DNA from: an uncultured Magnetococcales bacterium
GTDB taxonomy: Bacteria > Pseudomonadota > Magnetococcia > Magnetococcales > Magnetaquicoccaceae
Length of the DNA: 8,210 bases
Direction: 5' to 3'
NCBI GenBank assembly: GCA_903913345.1
Contig: CAIWLA010000587.1
Location: 1-8,210, forward strand
Under the pieces are notes generated by a model, which had not been told where the DNA came from, did no database searches, and saw only the letters and a list, made by a program, of their open reading frames with translations. Numbering within the stretch: the first letter of the stretch is position 1; every line of letters begins with the position of its first letter. Positions 6,235 through 8,210 of the stretch are shown here, piece by piece. The position numbers were made by a program, and so were the translations under genes.

Positions 6235-8162
6235 TTTTACTGGAAAATATCAGCAAAAGTTTCGGGGCACAAACCGTCCTGCACCAGACGAGCCTGGCCA
6301 TCCATACCGGCGAAAAGGTGGGTTTGATCGGTCCCAATGGCGCGGGCAAAACCACACTCTTGCGCATTATCGAAGGATTGGAAGAGGTGGATGCCGGTTT
6401 TGTCGGTCGCCACAATGGCCTGCGCATCGGCACCTTGCGCCAGGAGATGGAGCCATCAGACCGTACCATACTGCTGGAGACCCTCCATGGCGACCGGGAA
6501 CTCATCCACCTGCGGACACAACATGGGCAGCTTCAGGCGCAACTCGGTGACGCACCACTCGACCGGGCCGAGGCCGAACAGCAACAATTGGCCAGCCAAT
6601 GGGGCGATATAGACCACCGACTCGAAGAGATCGGCTCCTATGACGCCGAATCCAGAGCCAGTGCCATTTTGATGGGACTGGGCTTCACTCGCGAGGCGTT
6701 GGCGCAACCCCTGCACGCCTTTTCCGGCGGTTGGCGGATGCGGGTGGCCCTGGCCCAACTGCTCTTTTCCAAGCCCGACCTCTTTTTGCTCGATGAACCG
6801 ACCAACCACCTGGACATGGAGTCGGTGGCCTGGTTTGAAAACTATCTGCGCCACATTCCACAGACGTTTGTGGCGGTCTCCCACGACCGGGGGTTTCTCA
6901 ATCGGGTGACCCAGGTGACGGTGGAGTTGGAGGGGGGGGAACTCAGCCGTTTCCAGGGGGCGTTTGATGCCTATGTGGAACAAAAGGCGGCCCTGCTCGA
7001 ACAGCGTGCCAAACTGATCCTTCAGCAAGGCCAACGGGTGGAGGCCATCACCCGATTTATCAACCGGTTTCGGGCCAAGGCCACCAAGGCCAAACAGGTG
7101 CAGAGCCGGGTCAAACAGTTGCATCGGATGGAAACCCTGGAACCCCTGGCCACCAGGGCCGAGGTGGCCCGCATCCGCCTGCCCGAACCCAGCCGGTCTG
7201 CCCTCAAAATGCTCACCGTCCGGGAGATGAATAAATCATTCGATGACAAGCCGATCCTCTCCGGTGTCACCTTTGACTGTTTGCGTGGGGAAAAGATTGG
7301 TCTCCTCGGCCCCAACGGGGCCGGCAAAACCACACTATTAAAATTACTGGCCGGGGTACTGCCGTCCGACAGTGGCCAATGTCTGCTGGGCGACCGGGTG
7401 CAACCGGCCTATTTTACCCAACATGCCATGGATGCCCTCAACCCGGAGGCCACCCTGTTGGCAGAGGCGGGCGAAGGGATGCCCAAAGGGATGAGCGAGT
7501 CCGCGCTGCGGTCACTGCTGGGGAGTTTTCTCTTTTCCGGAGAGGAGGCCTTCAAACGGGTCAAGGTTCTCTCCGGCGGCGAGCGGGCGCGACTGGCCCT
7601 GGTGCGTCTTTTCCTCTCCGGGGCCAACCTGTTGCTCCTGGATGAACCCACCAACCATCTGGACATGGAGTCGCGGGCGGCCCTGGGCGAGGCATTGGAA
7701 AGCTATAAAGGTTCCCTCCTCCTCGTCACCCACGATCGTGACCTGATGCAGACGGTTTGCAGCCGCTTTCTGGTGGTCTCCGGCGGTCGTGTCACCCCCC
7801 TGGAGGGGGAACTGGAGGGCTATCTGGAGCAGGTGGCCCAGTCCCGCAACGATGCCCCCCCAAAAAAGGGGGCGGAATCGCGCAAAGGCAGTCGCGACGA
7901 CAAGCGACAGGCCAGCAAAATACGGGGACAGGCCAACAGTGAACTCCGGCTGAAAAAACAACAGGCCAGACAATTGGAAATCCACATCCAACAACTGGAA
8001 AGCGAGCAGTCCACCGTGAGGCAACAACTGGCCGATCCAGAGATCTACCAGGCCATCCACAAAGAGACGCTGAAGGAGGCCCTGGAACGCGACCAGAAGA
8101 TAGCCAAAGATCTGGAAAAAACGTTACTGGAGTGGGAAGAGGTCTCTCTGGCTATCGATTGA
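6231..8162 (+). CDS. yheS: ABC-F family ATPase, YheS type (ribosome-associated translation factor)
   Basis: The 643-aa soluble protein has two ABC ATPase domains and no membrane segments, which defines the ABC-F family; these bind the ribosomal E site and act on stalled or slow translation. Domain 1: Walker A GPNGAGKTT (34-42), signature SGGWRMR (165-171), Walker B LFLLDEP (184-190), H-switch SHDR (217-220). Linker about 240-325, containing RFRAKATKAKQVQSR (279-293), the basic motif typical of YheS-type members that reaches toward P-site tRNA. Domain 2: Walker A GPNGAGKTT (360-368), signature LSGGERAR (447-454), Walker B LLLLDEP (467-473), THDR (500-503). A charged C-terminal tail (about 540-643) forms a basic stretch and coiled coil, as in E. 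coli YheS. Both ATP sites look intact, including both catalytic glutamates. The start overlaps the metZ stop as ATGA and has no strong ribosome site of its own, so it is probably translated by coupling. Antibiotic-resistance ABC-F function cannot be excluded but is not suggested. Confidence 0.93.
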   Translation: MILLENISKSFGAQTVLHQTSLAIHTGEKVGLIGPNGAGKTTLLRIIEGLEEVDAGFVGRHNGLRIGTLRQEMEPSDRTILLETLHGDRELIHLRTQHGQLQAQLGDAPLDRAEAEQQQLASQWGDIDHRLEEIGSYDAESRASAILMGLGFTREALAQPLHAFSGGWRMRVALAQLLFSKPDLFLLDEPTNHLDMESVAWFENYLRHIPQTFVAVSHDRGFLNRVTQVTVELEGGELSRFQGAFDAYVEQKAALLEQRAKLILQQGQRVEAITRFINRFRAKATKAKQVQSRVKQLHRMETLEPLATRAEVARIRLPEPSRSALKMLTVREMNKSFDDKPILSGVTFDCLRGEKIGLLGPNGAGKTTLLKLLAGVLPSDSGQCLLGDRVQPAYFTQHAMDALNPEATLLAEAGEGMPKGMSESALRSLLGSFLFSGEEAFKRVKVLSGGERARLALVRLFLSGANLLLLDEPTNHLDMESRAALGEALESYKGSLLLVTHDRDLMQTVCSRFLVVSGGRVTPLEGELEGYLEQVAQSRNDAPPKKGAESRKGSRDDKRQASKIRGQANSELRLKKQQARQLEIHIQQLESEQSTVRQQLADPEIYQAIHKETLKEALERDQKIAKDLEKTLLEWEEVSLAID

Positions 8163-8183
8163 CGGGTCCTCTTGCCCCCTCCT

Positions 8184-8210
8184 CCCGACTCCACCAGGGG
8201 GATGATCCCC
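8184..8210. repeat. Interspersed palindromic repeat, copy 2 (cut by window edge)
   Basis: CCCGACTCCACC followed by AGGGGGATGATCCCC matches 4897-4923 at 25 of 27 positions; the differences are T for A at 8190 and G for A at 8204, the central base of the palindrome. It begins 21 nt after the ABC-F stop codon and runs off the window, so its right arm is incomplete. As with copy 1, it sits just behind a transcription unit. Confidence 0.6.

Overview
The window is a GC-rich (roughly 60%) stretch of a Gram-negative bacterial chromosome. An outer-membrane autotransporter, a MetZ-type O-succinylhomoserine sulfhydrylase and a tRNA gene with encoded CCA all fit a proteobacterium. Two copies of a short G/C palindrome and a small membrane-anchored coiled-coil-type protein tail remind me of magnetotactic Magnetococcales-like genomes, but that placement is a guess from memory and no marker gene here settles it.

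Layout from left to right: (1) 3-200, the 3' end of a plus-strand gene for a protein with one C-terminal membrane helix and a Pro-rich tail; (2) 371-1214, a minus-strand block made of a 190-aa hypothetical protein with a Cys/His cluster, then tRNA-Leu(UAA), then a strong intrinsic terminator that closes the block; (3) 1201-1627, a 427-nt divergent intergenic region with an AT-rich inverted repeat, candidate promoter elements and a ~130-nt leader; (4) 1628-4849, a 1073-aa type Va autotransporter with signal peptide, Gly/Thr/Ala-rich beta-solenoid-like passenger with degenerate ~37-aa repeats, and C-terminal beta-barrel; (5) 4850-5028, an intergenic region with a perfect G/C palindrome; (6) 5029-8162, a two-gene translationally coupled operon of metZ and a YheS-type ABC-F ATPase; (7) 8163-8210, the start of a second copy of the palindromic repeat, cut by the window edge.

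How the genes relate: the autotransporter stands alone as a surface-protein transcription unit. metZ makes homocysteine for methionine biosynthesis, and its stop codon overlaps the start of the ABC-F gene (ATGA), so a methionine enzyme and a ribosome-associated translation factor are made from one mRNA. I see no phage, transposon, CRISPR or defence system. The observations most worth a second look are the repeat architecture of the autotransporter passenger, the recurring palindrome after two transcription units, the unidentified Cys-rich protein and the metZ/ABC-F coupling.
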